Positions 42,496 to 51,985 of a stretch of DNA of 64,000 bases are shown here, one piece after another. The position numbers and the translations under genes were made by a program. Source of the stretch: Streptomyces celluloflavus (GTDB lineage: Bacteria; Actinomycetota; Actinomycetes; Streptomycetales; Streptomycetaceae); assembly GCA_000720995.1 (NCBI GenBank), contig JOEL01000001.1:371686-435685 (forward strand), in the 5' to 3' direction. Each line of letters begins with the position of its first letter. The stretch's first letter is position 1. The notes under the pieces were generated by a model. It ran no database searches and was not told the DNA's origin. It worked only from the letters and a program-made list of their open reading frames with translations.

Positions 42496-43521
42496 TCAGC
42501 GCACGGTGATGACCAGCTTGCCCGTGGTGCGGCCCGTCTCGCCCAGGATGTGGGCTCGGGTGCCTTCGGCGAGGGGGAAGGTGCCGGAGACGTGAGCGCG
42601 GAGCCTGCCCCGGTCGACGAGCTCGGCGATGGCGCGCATCCCGGCCTGGTCGTGCTCCACGAGCAGGGTGACAGCGCGGACCTGCGCCTTCTCCGCCGCG
42701 GCCTGGGTTTCCTCGGTGCTCGGCAGCAGCGAGACGAGGACGCCGCCGGGGCGGAGCACGCTCACGGAACGGGTGGCGGTCTCCCCGCCGAGGGCGTCAA
42801 GGACGACGTCGTAGCGCTCCTCGGTGTCGGCGAAGTCCTCGGAGCGGTGGTCGATGCAGGCATCCGCGCCGAGTTCGCGCAGGAAGTCGTGCTTGGGGGC
42901 GCTCGCCGTCCCGGTGATGTGCGCGCCGCGCTCCTTGGCGATCTGTACGGCGAGATGGCCGACACCGCCGGCCGCGGCGTGGATCAGCACCCGCTGCCCG
43001 GCCCGGAGGCCCGCGGTTTCGACGAGGGCTTGCCAAGCGGTGAGCGCGGCCAGCGGCAGAGCGGCCGCCTGCACATGGTCGATTCCGGCGGGCTTGGCGG
43101 TGAAGGCGCGGGTGGGGCCGGTCACGTACTCGGCGTGGGAGCCGGCCCCGTACGGGTAGGGCAGCATGCCGAACACCTCGTCACCGGGCCGGAAGAGGGT
43201 GACGCCGAAGCCGGTCTCCACCACGGTGCCGGAGACGTCCCAACCGAGGGTCAGCGGCGGGGGCGGCAGGAACATGTTCAGGGCACGGTGCTTGAAGTCC
43301 GTGGGGTTGAGCCCGGCCGCGTGCACGGCGACGAGGATCTCCCCGGGGCCGGGCGCGGGCCGCGGAAGCTCCGTCAGCCGGAGGACCTCGGGACCGCCGA
43401 GGGCCGTCTGGTGCAGGGCGAGCATCACGGGGGAGTCGTCGGGAGCGGTGGGGTTCGGGGCGTCCGTGGCGGCCGCCGGATGCGGTGAGTTGAGGTTCTC
43501 AGGGGTGTCCGTCGAAGTCAT
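42496..43521 (-). CDS. Zinc-independent quinone oxidoreductase (MDR superfamily)
   Basis: A 341-residue NADPH-dependent reductase. The GroES-like N-domain is clear (GEILVAVHAAGLNPTDFKHR, LGWDVSGTVVETG), followed by the Rossmann signature VLIHAAAGGVGHLAVQIAKE and the C-terminal GKLVITV end. It lacks the zinc ligands of alcohol dehydrogenases. A 35-residue Pro/Ala/Asp-rich leader precedes the domain from ATG 43521. It is divergent from a GlxA-type regulator over a 69-base gap, its probable controller. Confidence 0.9.
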   Translation of the reverse strand: MTSTDTPENLNSPHPAAATDAPNPTAPDDSPVMLALHQTALGGPEVLRLTELPRPAPGPGEILVAVHAAGLNPTDFKHRALNMFLPPPPLTLGWDVSGTVVETGFGVTLFRPGDEVFGMLPYPYGAGSHAEYVTGPTRAFTAKPAGIDHVQAAALPLAALTAWQALVETAGLRAGQRVLIHAAAGGVGHLAVQIAKERGAHITGTASAPKHDFLRELGADACIDHRSEDFADTEERYDVVLDALGGETATRSVSVLRPGGVLVSLLPSTEETQAAAEKAQVRAVTLLVEHDQAGMRAIAELVDRGRLRAHVSGTFPLAEGTRAHILGETGRTTGKLVITVR

Positions 43522-43590
43522 GCCTCGATCCTGGCCGTACGGTCCGCCCCGGACGATGGCAAGAAGGTCATCCTCCGATACATTCCTGCC

Positions 43591-44712
43591 ATGCCCGTCG
43601 ACCCTGCCGCCCGCCACGTCCCCGGCGCCTGCGGTACTCCCGCTGCCCGCCCCGCGTCCGCCGCGCCTTCCCGGGCCCGTGACCTCGCCGCCCGCGCGGC
43701 GGAACTGGACCGCCAGATGCGCCCGGACCCGCGACCCGAAGCCCACAAGGTCGCCGTCCTCGCCCTCGACGGCGTCTACCCCTTCGAACTCGGCATCCCG
43801 CACCGGGTCCTGGGTTCCGCCGATGGCCGCTACGAGGTGCTGTCCGCGAGCGCGGACGGGCAGCCCGTGCGTACCGACTCGGACCTGACCGTCATCCCCG
43901 GGCACGGTCCGGAGGTGCTGGCCGAGGCGGACACCGTGGTCATCCCGCCGTACGCGATCTCCCGGGCCCCGGCCCCGCAAGCTCTGGCCGCCCTGTCCCG
44001 CGTCCGCCCCGGCACCCGTCTGGTGTCCATCTGCACCGGCGCTTTCCTGCTGGCCGCCGCCGGTCTGCTGGACGGGCGCCGGGCCACCACCCACTGGGCG
44101 CTTGCGGACCACTTCCAGGAGCTGTTCCCCCGGGTCGAGCTCGACGCCGGCGTGCTCTTCGTCGACCACGGTGACGTGCTGACCTCGGCGGGCGCGGCGA
44201 GCGGTGTCGACGTCTGTCTGCACCTGGTGCGCCAGGACCACGGCAGCGAGGTGGCCAACCAGGTCGCCCGCCGCTGCGTCGTGCCCCCGTACCGGGACGG
44301 CGGGCAGGCGCAGTACATCGAGCGGCCGCTGCCGCCGGTGAGCGGAACCGGCACCGGGCCGACCCGCGACTGGGCGTTGCAGCGGCTGGAACTGCCGCTG
44401 TCGCTGGACGAGATGGCCGTGCACGCGGCGATGAGCACCCGCACCTTCGCCCGGCGCTTCCGGGAGGAGACCGGTCTGAGCCCCGGCCGCTGGCTGACCC
44501 AGCAGCGGCTGCGGCAGGCGCGGCACCTGCTGGAGTCCAGCGACCTGCCGGTGGAACGGGTCGCCCACGAGGTCGGCTTCGCCACCGCCACCTCGCTGCG
44601 GCGGCACCTGGCGGCGGAGGCGGGGGTCGCCCCGTCGGAGTACCGGCGCACTTTCCGTGCCTCGGGTCCAGCCGCGGGCGGCGTCAGGGAAGCATCAGGA
44701 CCTGGCGGCTGA
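43591..44712 (+). CDS. GlxA-type regulator (DJ-1/PfpI domain plus AraC HTH)
   Basis: A 373-residue transcription factor. A leader of about 45 residues is followed by the DJ-1/PfpI domain (KVAVLALDGVYPFELGIPHR, cysteine in LVSICTGAFLLAAAGLLDGR) and a C-terminal AraC helix-turn-helix pair (LSLDEMAVHAAMSTRTFARR, TGLSPGRWLTQQRLRQARHL, VAHEVGFATATSLRRHL). It is divergent from the quinone oxidoreductase gene. GlxA homologues control secondary metabolism or detoxification; the target here is inferred from position. Confidence 0.92.
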   Translation: MPVDPAARHVPGACGTPAARPASAAPSRARDLAARAAELDRQMRPDPRPEAHKVAVLALDGVYPFELGIPHRVLGSADGRYEVLSASADGQPVRTDSDLTVIPGHGPEVLAEADTVVIPPYAISRAPAPQALAALSRVRPGTRLVSICTGAFLLAAAGLLDGRRATTHWALADHFQELFPRVELDAGVLFVDHGDVLTSAGAASGVDVCLHLVRQDHGSEVANQVARRCVVPPYRDGGQAQYIERPLPPVSGTGTGPTRDWALQRLELPLSLDEMAVHAAMSTRTFARRFREETGLSPGRWLTQQRLRQARHLLESSDLPVERVAHEVGFATATSLRRHLAAEAGVAPSEYRRTFRASGPAAGGVREASGPGG

Positions 44713-44739
44713 GCCGGATCCCGCCACACACCTCAGCCG
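44706..44739. terminator. Bidirectional terminator between convergent genes
   Basis: CGGCTGAG (44706-44713) pairs with CTCAGCCG (44732-44739). The stem includes the stop of the GlxA gene and the stop of the DUF6801 gene, so both converge on it. Confidence 0.6.
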
Positions 44740-45587
44740 TCGTCACCGGCATGGCGACGGCGCTTCGCCCGCGAGCTGAGGAGAAAGAGGCCGCCGCCCG
44801 CGACAAGGGCGCCTACGGCCAGCAGTGTCAGGTCCGTGGCGCCCTGGCCGGTGTTCGCGATGGTGCCCCGCCCCGTACCGTTGCCCATGGACGCCGGCAG
44901 AGCCGACGCCCCGGCGGAGGCCGCGCCCGAAGTGGCGGAGGCGGGCGAACCGGCCGCCTTCCCCGCCCCCACGACCTTGAACGATGCCACGACGGGCCGC
45001 GGATGGGCATTGAGCTTGCACCCTACGTTGATCGGGCCCAGGGTTTCGCCGTTCGCTTTCTGCCCGGCGAGTTTCAGGGTGAGGTCGCCAACGGCGATCT
45101 GTACGTTGCCCGGCTTGTGGAACGTGCGAGAGGGGGTGGTGCCCGTCGCCTTGACGGCAAAGGCACGGTCGGAATCGGGAAGGGTGACCTTGTTGATGTC
45201 GAAGTGCACAGGGACGCTGAAGTCGCCGTCCGGAGAGTGCAGTTCTGCGTTCGCGTCCACCGTGCCCTCAATGGACTTCAGGTCCCCAATGGCGGTGTGG
45301 ATCAGGTGTGTGTCCTCCTTGCTCACCGTCGTCGTCGCGTCGAGGGGGAATTTCGGGGTGGACTTGCCGGCCGTGACCGAATCCGGAATATCCGAGTGGA
45401 TCTCCATCGGGACGGACTTGCTGAACAGAGGAACTGAACATGTGTAGTTCAGTGTGCGCGAAACCGGGTGCGCGAAGGCGGCGCCAGCTCCGGAAACTCC
45501 CACGGCTCCGGCGATGATTCCCGCTGCCGTCGCTACCCGGAGCACCACCCTCGTTTTTGACCTTGCTGCGTTGCGCCTGCCATTCAT
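44733..45587 (-). CDS. DUF6801-type secreted, wall-anchored protein
   Basis: A 284-residue exported protein. Signal peptide (VLRVATAAGIIAGAVGVSGA, cleavage after AFA), then a DUF6801-like beta domain (LNYTCSVPLFSKSVPMEIHS), an Ala/Ser/Gly linker and a sortase-type end: IANTG, one hydrophobic helix and RAKRRRH. The IANTG pentapeptide is close to the LAxTG class E sorting motif of Streptomyces. It ends convergently with the GlxA gene. Confidence 0.85.
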   Translation of the reverse strand: MNGRRNAARSKTRVVLRVATAAGIIAGAVGVSGAGAAFAHPVSRTLNYTCSVPLFSKSVPMEIHSDIPDSVTAGKSTPKFPLDATTTVSKEDTHLIHTAIGDLKSIEGTVDANAELHSPDGDFSVPVHFDINKVTLPDSDRAFAVKATGTTPSRTFHKPGNVQIAVGDLTLKLAGQKANGETLGPINVGCKLNAHPRPVVASFKVVGAGKAAGSPASATSGAASAGASALPASMGNGTGRGTIANTGQGATDLTLLAVGALVAGGGLFLLSSRAKRRRHAGDDG

Positions 45588-45654
45588 GAGCTGTCCCCAA
45601 TCGGTCGATCAGCGGTGATTCTCATCGGTCAGCGCCTGTCACGTTTCTTCGTGT

Positions 45655-48534
45655 TCAAGGCGACGCGCTTCCGGTCGCCAATGGTTCCCGCTCGGCCATA
45701 ATCGGTGAACTCGGCCGGCGGGAGGCATGGTGCGTCTGGAAGGTGTGAGCCAGGTGGGCTTCGAGTTGTGCGTGACGGAATTGGTAGACCGCGCCGGCCC
45801 TGCGCAACACCCCTCGTTCGTGGGCGTCGTCCAGGAAAGCGACCACCGCCCAGGGCAGCCGCCCGGTCAGCGGCAACCATATGCGCGACAAGGCCACCCA
45901 CTGACCCCAAGCGGTGAAACTCAGTCCGTATCCGAGCCCGCCCCCGAACGCGCCCTCGATCCCGAAGGTGAGCCCGGCCAGCAGCCCGAGAACGGGTCCG
46001 GTCGCGAACTCACCTAGGTACCCGGGCGCGCCCCCGATGGCGATTCCGGCCGGGAGCCCGAGCACGAGCAACCACACGAGCATATAGACGAACGCGTTCT
46101 TGCGGTTCGTCCTCAACAGGTCCGAAGCGCTGATAGCGGATGTGGTGTCAATAGGGGTTTCCAACCAGGCCATGATCGCCAGCGCGAACCCGGCGCCCAA
46201 CCCCAGCTCCGCCGGGAACAGCAATGCGCCTCGGAGCCCGCCACTGAGTCCGTCGTCGAACCCCAACGGCCCGATGACAAACCTGTCCAAGAGCTCCAGC
46301 GCAATCGCAGCCGGCACCCCGAAAGAGAACCCCAGCACGAACCTGCGGATGATCTCGGCGGCATTCCGTCGGATCCCGCCGAAGAGCTGGATGTGCAGCG
46401 TCGATGGCTCGGACGCCGGGCCCCTGCGTGCGAATCCGTACACCAACCCGAAGACCAAACCGGCCACCAGCCCGTGCAGGAGCCAGACCAGGAGCCCACG
46501 CTCGATCGCGAACCCGAGCGGATGCGTCGTCCCGACCAAGTCCACGGGCAGGTTCCCGATCCCGGTCGGCACTCCCAAAGCCATCCCGGCCAGGAACCCG
46601 ACCACGAGCATGCGTGTCGAACGGCTTACCGCGGCGCCCAGTTGCCACCACGCGAGGTCATGGGTACGGAGTTCGGCAAGGTGTGCGGCGAGGTAGCCGA
46701 GCCAGTGCTGGGCATGTTCGGGAGTCCAGTGACGGCGGCGTCGGCGGGGACGGTCCGCGTCGCGATCGTCCGTGGGCGCGAGTTTGTAGACGGCGGGGAT
46801 GAACGCGGCCAGGAGATGCTTTTGCAGGGCTTCCGGCGTGGGGAAGTCCAGCAGCTCCCGGGGGTCTTGTCCGGGAGCGTCGCTGTAGATGGTGCGGGCC
46901 AGGGAGACCATCAGCGGGGTGGAGAGAACCTCGGCGAGGTTCGCCGTGCACGGGGTGAACGGCGTTTCGCGTAACCGTGCCAGGACGGTGTCCCAGACGG
47001 TACTGTCCGGGCCGCCGCCTCTGACCGGCCGGCTGGCTCGGGTCAGGTAGTCGCCGTAGTCCTCTACGGTGAGACCCTCCAATTCGATGACCGCGGCGGC
47101 GGTCAGCACGTCGGATTCTTTGGAGTCGTTGACGGCCCTGCTGTATTCGTCCGGGCGGCTGGTGAGCAGCAGCGGCATGGTGGTGGCCTTGTTGAGCGCT
47201 TCGAGCGCCTTGCCGTGCAGGCCGCTGGGGATCTCGTCGAAACCGTCCAGAACGGGAAGGATCTTGCCCGTGTCGAGCAGGGCGCGGGCAAAACTGCCGC
47301 CGTGCGCGGCCGGAGCCGCGAGGAAGGGGTGGTCGCGCACCAGTTGGGCGCACATCCAGTCGCGCAGTGAAGTGGCGGCCGGATCCCAGGAACCCAGGCC
47401 GAAGATCACCGGTACCCGGTCGCCGGGGACGCGGGCATCGAGCCAGTCGACGAGGAAGCGCAGGGTGAGGATCGACTTGCCCGCCCCGGCCTCACCCAGC
47501 ACCACCAGCCGAGAGGAGGGGACGGAGAGGTACGCCTCCACGATCTGGTCGAGTTCACCGTCCAGCGGGAGGGGATGTGCGGCTGCCCCGCGCGGGAGCT
47601 TGCGGATGTTGGCCCAGTGATCGAAGACATTCCGGTCGGTGCACCGGAAACGCAGGGGGAGCGGGAACGGGTCGTGCACCCGCCGCTGCTCCTCCTCCTT
47701 GCGCCATTGTCTGGACACCTCGCGGGCCAGCGCTTCGGCCGGGTCGTCATCAGCCAGCTGTAGCTGTGCGGATGGCGGTGGGAGCCGCGTGAGGTGGGCG
47801 GCACGGGTCGGCAAGCCGATCAGTTCGCTCAGTTCATCGATCTGATCTCGACTGAGACTCTTGTACCAGCGTTGTACCCGGCTTGCCGTGAGTCTGCCTG
47901 GACCGTCGGTGGCGTGATGCAGGCTGACCACTCCGATCAGGTACCCGCTGCTCCACACCGCGGCTCCCGACATCCCTTCCCATGGGGAGCGGCCCTCCGG
48001 ATCGGCCCCCGGAGCGCTTACGGAGATCTCCAGGGTGCCTTTGCGCAGGTCCGCCCATGGCGTGGTGCTGCCCAGCGCATGGTGGGAATCCCGGTACTGC
48101 GTGGTCCTATTGAGCTCCGATGATGCAATGTCGATACGCAGCTTGAATTTGGGGAACCCCAGCGATTCGCAATCCACGGGCTGGGTGATGCGGCCGAACC
48201 GCACCGGCGGGACCTCTAGGGCGTACATCCCTCTGCTGCCCGCGTCCTGCGCGATCTTGAGCACCGCGATATCGACTCCGGAGTCCTCCCACAACGGATC
48301 CGGCTCGGCCGGCACATCCGTGACGACACCGTCCTCGGTGAGGAAACGCAGCGTGACCGAGATCGCGTCCCGCACGACATGCGCGGCTGTGAGCACCGTA
48401 TTCCCACTCACGCGGTAGCCCGATCCGCGCCACCTCTCGCCTCCGCGCCCGATGACGAGGACCTGGACCACTCGCCGTACATCGAACCCGTCCGGCTCGG
48501 ACGCCTCGGTCGCGCCGCCGTCCGCGGCACTCAT
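45655..48534 (-). CDS. Trypsin-like protease - NACHT ATPase - membrane domain protein
   Basis: A 959-residue three-part protein. Residues 1-220 are a trypsin/HtrA-like protease with catalytic His52 (LTAAHVV), Asp88 (DIAVLK) and Ser189 (GMSGAAVW). Residues about 310-560 form a NACHT-type STAND ATPase with Walker A LGEAGAGKS (about 345), Walker B LPVLDGFDEIP (about 425) and a sensor TSRPDEYSR. Residues about 640-870 contain paired hydrophobic helices. It ends in a short hydrophilic tail. The ATG overlaps the trypco2 gene stop (ATGA). STAND protease fusions of this type are predicted bacterial conflict/defence proteins: invader sensing would drive NTP-dependent assembly and activate the protease. 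The membrane domain is an unusual third part. Confidence 0.9.
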   Translation of the reverse strand: MSAADGGATEASEPDGFDVRRVVQVLVIGRGGERWRGSGYRVSGNTVLTAAHVVRDAISVTLRFLTEDGVVTDVPAEPDPLWEDSGVDIAVLKIAQDAGSRGMYALEVPPVRFGRITQPVDCESLGFPKFKLRIDIASSELNRTTQYRDSHHALGSTTPWADLRKGTLEISVSAPGADPEGRSPWEGMSGAAVWSSGYLIGVVSLHHATDGPGRLTASRVQRWYKSLSRDQIDELSELIGLPTRAAHLTRLPPPSAQLQLADDDPAEALAREVSRQWRKEEEQRRVHDPFPLPLRFRCTDRNVFDHWANIRKLPRGAAAHPLPLDGELDQIVEAYLSVPSSRLVVLGEAGAGKSILTLRFLVDWLDARVPGDRVPVIFGLGSWDPAATSLRDWMCAQLVRDHPFLAAPAAHGGSFARALLDTGKILPVLDGFDEIPSGLHGKALEALNKATTMPLLLTSRPDEYSRAVNDSKESDVLTAAAVIELEGLTVEDYGDYLTRASRPVRGGGPDSTVWDTVLARLRETPFTPCTANLAEVLSTPLMVSLARTIYSDAPGQDPRELLDFPTPEALQKHLLAAFIPAVYKLAPTDDRDADRPRRRRRHWTPEHAQHWLGYLAAHLAELRTHDLAWWQLGAAVSRSTRMLVVGFLAGMALGVPTGIGNLPVDLVGTTHPLGFAIERGLLVWLLHGLVAGLVFGLVYGFARRGPASEPSTLHIQLFGGIRRNAAEIIRRFVLGFSFGVPAAIALELLDRFVIGPLGFDDGLSGGLRGALLFPAELGLGAGFALAIMAWLETPIDTTSAISASDLLRTNRKNAFVYMLVWLLVLGLPAGIAIGGAPGYLGEFATGPVLGLLAGLTFGIEGAFGGGLGYGLSFTAWGQWVALSRIWLPLTGRLPWAVVAFLDDAHERGVLRRAGAVYQFRHAQLEAHLAHTFQTHHASRRPSSPIMAEREPLATGSASP

Positions 48535-48830
48535 TGCTCGTCCCGGCCGGCGCGGCCGGAGACGAACGGCGGATTGTGCGACCCGTTGAGGGTGGGCTGC
48601 AATGTCAGTTTGATCAGCTGCGTCGAGGTGCGGTTCGCCGTCGCCTCCACATCGGACTCCACCACCCAGAACCGTACCTTCGCTCCCGCGCGCCCGGTCC
48701 GCTCCACCGCGACCGACAATTCCAGTTCGATCGCCCCCAGTTCAAAGCGCAGCGTTTCACCTTCCGCCGCGTCGACCGCCTGTTCCAATTCCTCCCGCAG
48801 ATTCCTGATCACACTGGCCAACTCGATCAT
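48531..48830 (-). CDS. Trypco2-domain protein
   Basis: A 99-residue protein. Residues 1-80 match the trypsin-co-occurring domain 2: IELASVIRNLREELEQAVDA, LRFELGAIELELSVAVERTG, KVRFWVVESDVEA and TSTQLIKLTLQP. The stop overlaps the start of the trypsin-NACHT gene by four bases. This domain is known mainly from operons with trypsin-like effectors in predicted conflict systems and probably recruits or regulates the protease. The tail is short and polar. Confidence 0.85.
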   Translation of the reverse strand: MIELASVIRNLREELEQAVDAAEGETLRFELGAIELELSVAVERTGRAGAKVRFWVVESDVEATANRTSTQLIKLTLQPTLNGSHNPPFVSGRAGRDEQ

Positions 48831-49049
48831 CCGTGCCCCCTACGCCGGTGCCAGTCGGTCACGAAAAACTCTAACCGCGTGGAAGCCTCAACACGTCGAT
48901 TTTGCAAGGCAGTTGACACCAATGGGGGACATCGGGTGGCGCGAGCCGCTGCTGCCGGTGAGGCGTACCCGATGCTCGCGGACGTAGAGGTGGACGCATG
49001 CGGCAGATGGCTGACTTTCGCAAGCTTTGCTGGAGGCCCTGCCGGTAGG

Positions 49050-49260
49050 CCCCCTGCTGCCGAGCCCTTTCATTCCTCAGATCGGTCAGGACGGCGTCGG
49101 TGAACTCGACTCGCAGCGGCAGCATCCACTCGCCGAACTTCCGGTCGGTGAGGGCGACACAGCCCGCCCCCGCATCGGGGTTGACCCACAGGAAGTGTCC
49201 ATCGACGAGAAGTCCGCGGCCCAGGCCCGCGAGCGACGTCACCCCGCCCGGCCTGCCGGG
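49050..49260 (-). pseudogene. Possible C-terminal fragment of a beta-lactamase-like serine hydrolase
   Basis: The minus frame reads FLWVNPDAGAGCVALTDRKF then GEWMLPLRVEFTDAVL, much like the last strand and helix of beta-lactamase/esterase EstB proteins (LWVDP...GVGCVALTDR-FG-W). The N-terminal part with SxxK and YxN motifs is absent. Remaining bases of 48831-49384 show no supported gene. Confidence 0.45.
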
Positions 49261-49384
49261 CTGGGACAACCCGTCCGGCCTGAGTTCGAGTGCCGCCGCG
49301 ACGGCACCGCTTCGATCACCGCCGCACTTCCGGCGCTCTTGGGCCGCAGCCGGCCGGACAGTGCCGTTCGGCCGGGCGGCGCCT

Positions 49385-50680
49385 TCACCGGCGTGTGAAG
49401 GCGCCCCGGGCGTCGTCCTGGTCGTGCGCAGCCGCGGTCGGGTCTTGGCTCCGTCGGTGCCGGCCGGCCCATTGGGGGAGCGAGAATCCGTCGGCGGCTG
49501 TCTCCTCGCGGCAGAGGGGCTTGCCGAAGGCGAGGAGGCGGCGGGCCGCGATGTGGTCTGCCGGTGCGTTGACGGACTCGACGCCCGCGAGGAGTCCGTC
49601 TTTGAACAGCAGAACGGAGAACGATCCGGTCGCCGGGTCGCCGAGGACCGTGCTCTCGTCGTGGCCTTGTCCGAGGCCGGCGATCTGGAGCTTCGTCGAG
49701 AACTGTTCGGTCCAGAACCAGGGGACGGCGGTGTAGGCGGCGGGGGTTCCCGTCAGGCGGGCGGCGAGGCAGCGGGCCTGGTCGACGGCGTTCTGGATCG
49801 ATTCGAGCCGGGTCCGGGTCCCGGTGTGGGCGTTGGGGAATTCGGCGCAGTCGCCGATGGCGGAGATGCGCGGGTCGCTGGTGCTCAGGAAGGCGTTGAC
49901 CCGGATGCCGTCTCCGACGTCGATTCCGGCATCGGCCGCGAGTTCGACGGCGGGTGCCACGCCGACTCCGACGACCACGAGGTCCGCCGGAACGCGGCTG
50001 CCGTCGTGGAGCCGGACGCCGGTGACGGCGCCGGTGTGGTCGCCGTCGAGGCGTACGACCGTACGGCCCAGGTACAGCGTGGTGCCCTGTGCCCGGTGCA
50101 GGTCGGCGACGTGTGTCGAGGTCGCGATGGATACCGCCCGCGCCATCGGGCGGTGGAGCGCCTCGATGACGGTGGTCGTGATGCCCGTCTTCGCCGCGGC
50201 GGCCGCCACCTCCATGCCGATGAACCCGGCACCGATGATCGCCAGGTGTGAGGCGGTTGGCAGTCGGGTGCGCAGCCGTTCGGCGTCGTCCTGGGTGCGG
50301 AGCTGGACGATCCCGTCCAGGGTGATGCCCTCGATCGGTGGGATGCGGTTGCGGGCTCCCGTGGCCAGGACGAGATGGTCGTACGCCAGGGTGTTTCCGT
50401 CGGTCAGGTGGACCCGCCGGGTGGACCGGTCGATGGAGGCGACTCGGGTGTGCCGGAGTGCGATGTGGCGGCGCTCGTAGAAGGAGTGGGGGCGCAGCTC
50501 GATCTGTGTCTCGGGGTGCAGCAGGAAGCTTTTCGACAGGGGTGGCCGTTGGTAGGGCAGGCCCGGTTCGTCGCCGACGAGGATGACGGGCCCGGCGTGT
50601 CCTCGTTCCCGCAGCGAGGTCGCGACCTGGAAGCCGCCCTGCCCCGCGCCGACGATCACGACGGTTGCGCCGGGCTTCAT
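49385..50680 (-). CDS. Ferredoxin reductase of the P450 operon (FAD/NAD)
   Basis: A 431-residue flavoprotein of the putidaredoxin-reductase type. FAD motif VVIVGAGQGGFQVATSLRER, active segment LPYQRPPLSKSFL, NAD motif AIIGAGFIGMEVAAAAAK, and the second FAD motif ISAIGDCAEFP. It passes electrons from NADH to the [2Fe-2S] ferredoxin for the P450. ATG overlaps the ferredoxin stop (ATGA). About 25 extra disordered residues at the C-terminus. Confidence 0.95.
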   Translation of the reverse strand: MKPGATVVIVGAGQGGFQVATSLRERGHAGPVILVGDEPGLPYQRPPLSKSFLLHPETQIELRPHSFYERRHIALRHTRVASIDRSTRRVHLTDGNTLAYDHLVLATGARNRIPPIEGITLDGIVQLRTQDDAERLRTRLPTASHLAIIGAGFIGMEVAAAAAKTGITTTVIEALHRPMARAVSIATSTHVADLHRAQGTTLYLGRTVVRLDGDHTGAVTGVRLHDGSRVPADLVVVGVGVAPAVELAADAGIDVGDGIRVNAFLSTSDPRISAIGDCAEFPNAHTGTRTRLESIQNAVDQARCLAARLTGTPAAYTAVPWFWTEQFSTKLQIAGLGQGHDESTVLGDPATGSFSVLLFKDGLLAGVESVNAPADHIAARRLLAFGKPLCREETAADGFSLPQWAGRHRRSQDPTAAAHDQDDARGAFTRR

Positions 50681-51000
50681 GTCCGGCTCCCCGGTACGGT
50701 CACGACCATCGTGTCGATCGTGTCGCCGGCCGGGAGTTGGCAGCTCAGCCGGCTGGCGGTGGTTCGTGGCGCGTCGGTGCAGGCGAGCATCTGGTCCTCG
50801 TCGTCGGTCATGGCCGGGAGCTGGCCGGCTCCCGGGTCCTCGACGTAGACGTGGCAGGTCGCGCACATCATGTTGCCGCCGCATTCGCCGACGATTCCGT
50901 CCACGTCGGCGGCGAGGGCGGCCGACATGACCGAGTCGCCGGGGGCGGCGTTGATGGTGACGCGGGTGCCGTCGGGCTGTCTGTAGATGATCTTCGTCAT
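50677..51000 (-). CDS. [2Fe-2S] ferredoxin (putidaredoxin type)
   Basis: A 107-residue ferredoxin. Cluster ligands are the cysteines in GECGGNMMCATCH (C-x5-C-x2-C) and the late one in MLACTDAP, the adrenodoxin/putidaredoxin pattern. It starts at ATG 51000 overlapping the FAH-family gene stop, and its stop overlaps the reductase start. It would shuttle single electrons from the reductase to the P450 encoded upstream. Confidence 0.96.
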   Translation of the reverse strand: MTKIIYRQPDGTRVTINAAPGDSVMSAALAADVDGIVGECGGNMMCATCHVYVEDPGAGQLPAMTDDEDQMLACTDAPRTTASRLSCQLPAGDTIDTMVVTVPGSRT

Positions 51001-51947
51001 GGCAACGTCCGAGTGGTGGTTGTGGTGGTCCCGTACAGGGCGGTGTCTTCGTCCGTGACCCGTTGGCGCAGCTCGCCGAGGCCGGTGATGCTGCCGCGGA
51101 TCTCGTCGCCTTCGACGAGGTAGGCCGGCGGGTCGAGCTCGAATCCGCAGCCGCTCGGGGTGCCGGTGAGGATCACGTCGCCGGGGAGCAGGTCCATGGT
51201 GTTGCTGATCGACGCGATCAGGGCCGGTACGTCGAAGAGCATGTCGCTGCTCCAGCCGTCCTGGCGGGCTTGTCCGTTGACCGACAGCCGCAGGTTCAGC
51301 GGCTCGGAGTCCGGCCGTTCGTCGTGCTCGTCGCGCATGAGCAGCCAGGGTCCGGTAGCGCAGAACGACGGGAAGCCCTTGCCCCGGACGAGTTGCATCT
51401 GCAAGGGCGAGTGGAGTCCGGCGCCCAGGGCCACGTCCCGCGCGGTGACATCGTTGGCGATCATGTGGCCGGCGACGTGGGCGAGGGCGTCGGCGGGGGC
51501 TATCCGCCGTCCCGCCCGGCCGATCACGACGGCCAGTTCGAGTTCGTAATCGAGGGCCGTCGTCTCGGGCGGTTTGATCAGCGGGTCGTAGGGCCCGCAC
51601 ACGCTGCCCGGCGGCTTGAGGAACAGGACGGGCTCGGTGGGCGCGGTCTGATGCCCGAGCACGGCGTCGGAGTGCATCGGGTAGTTGAACCCGACGGCGA
51701 TCACCTTGCCGGGACGCGGTACCGGCGGCCCCAGGCGCACGTTGGCGCGTGCGATGTGGTGCCGGGTGTCGTGCAGTGCCGCTGCCACGAGGGGGCGGAC
51801 CGTCGGCCACAGCGCGAGGAGGTGTGTGGTGTCCGTGCCGGGGAGCCCGAGGGGCGCGAGAACTGGTGCGAGGGGCAGAATCGTGTGGTCGTCGACCAGC
51901 ACGCCCGGCTGTTCGCCGCCGGGTCCGCCGAAACTGACGATACGCAT
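50997..51947 (-). CDS. Fumarylacetoacetate hydrolase family protein
   Basis: A 316-residue metal-dependent C-C hydrolase or decarboxylase. Family motifs: VIAVGFNYPMHSD, LFLKPPGSVCGPYDP, the metal-ligand DYELELAVVIGRAG, AHVAGHMIANDVTARDV, and GDVILTGTPSGCGF. The glutamates in DYELE and the aspartate in NDVTARD are the likely metal ligands. It is part of the P450 operon and probably cleaves or hydrates a 2-oxo acid formed later in the same catabolic route. ATG 51947. Confidence 0.93.
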   Translation of the reverse strand: MRIVSFGGPGGEQPGVLVDDHTILPLAPVLAPLGLPGTDTTHLLALWPTVRPLVAAALHDTRHHIARANVRLGPPVPRPGKVIAVGFNYPMHSDAVLGHQTAPTEPVLFLKPPGSVCGPYDPLIKPPETTALDYELELAVVIGRAGRRIAPADALAHVAGHMIANDVTARDVALGAGLHSPLQMQLVRGKGFPSFCATGPWLLMRDEHDERPDSEPLNLRLSVNGQARQDGWSSDMLFDVPALIASISNTMDLLPGDVILTGTPSGCGFELDPPAYLVEGDEIRGSITGLGELRQRVTDEDTALYGTTTTTTRTLP

Positions 51948-51985
51948 GTCGTCTCCAGGAGAAGGGGTGTCGGCAGAGGGCGGCG

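Noticed and set aside
48871-49269. Complete 132-residue minus-strand gene
   Set aside because: Only the first part resembles a hydrolase tail; the last 50 residues lack coding character and no start site is seen.
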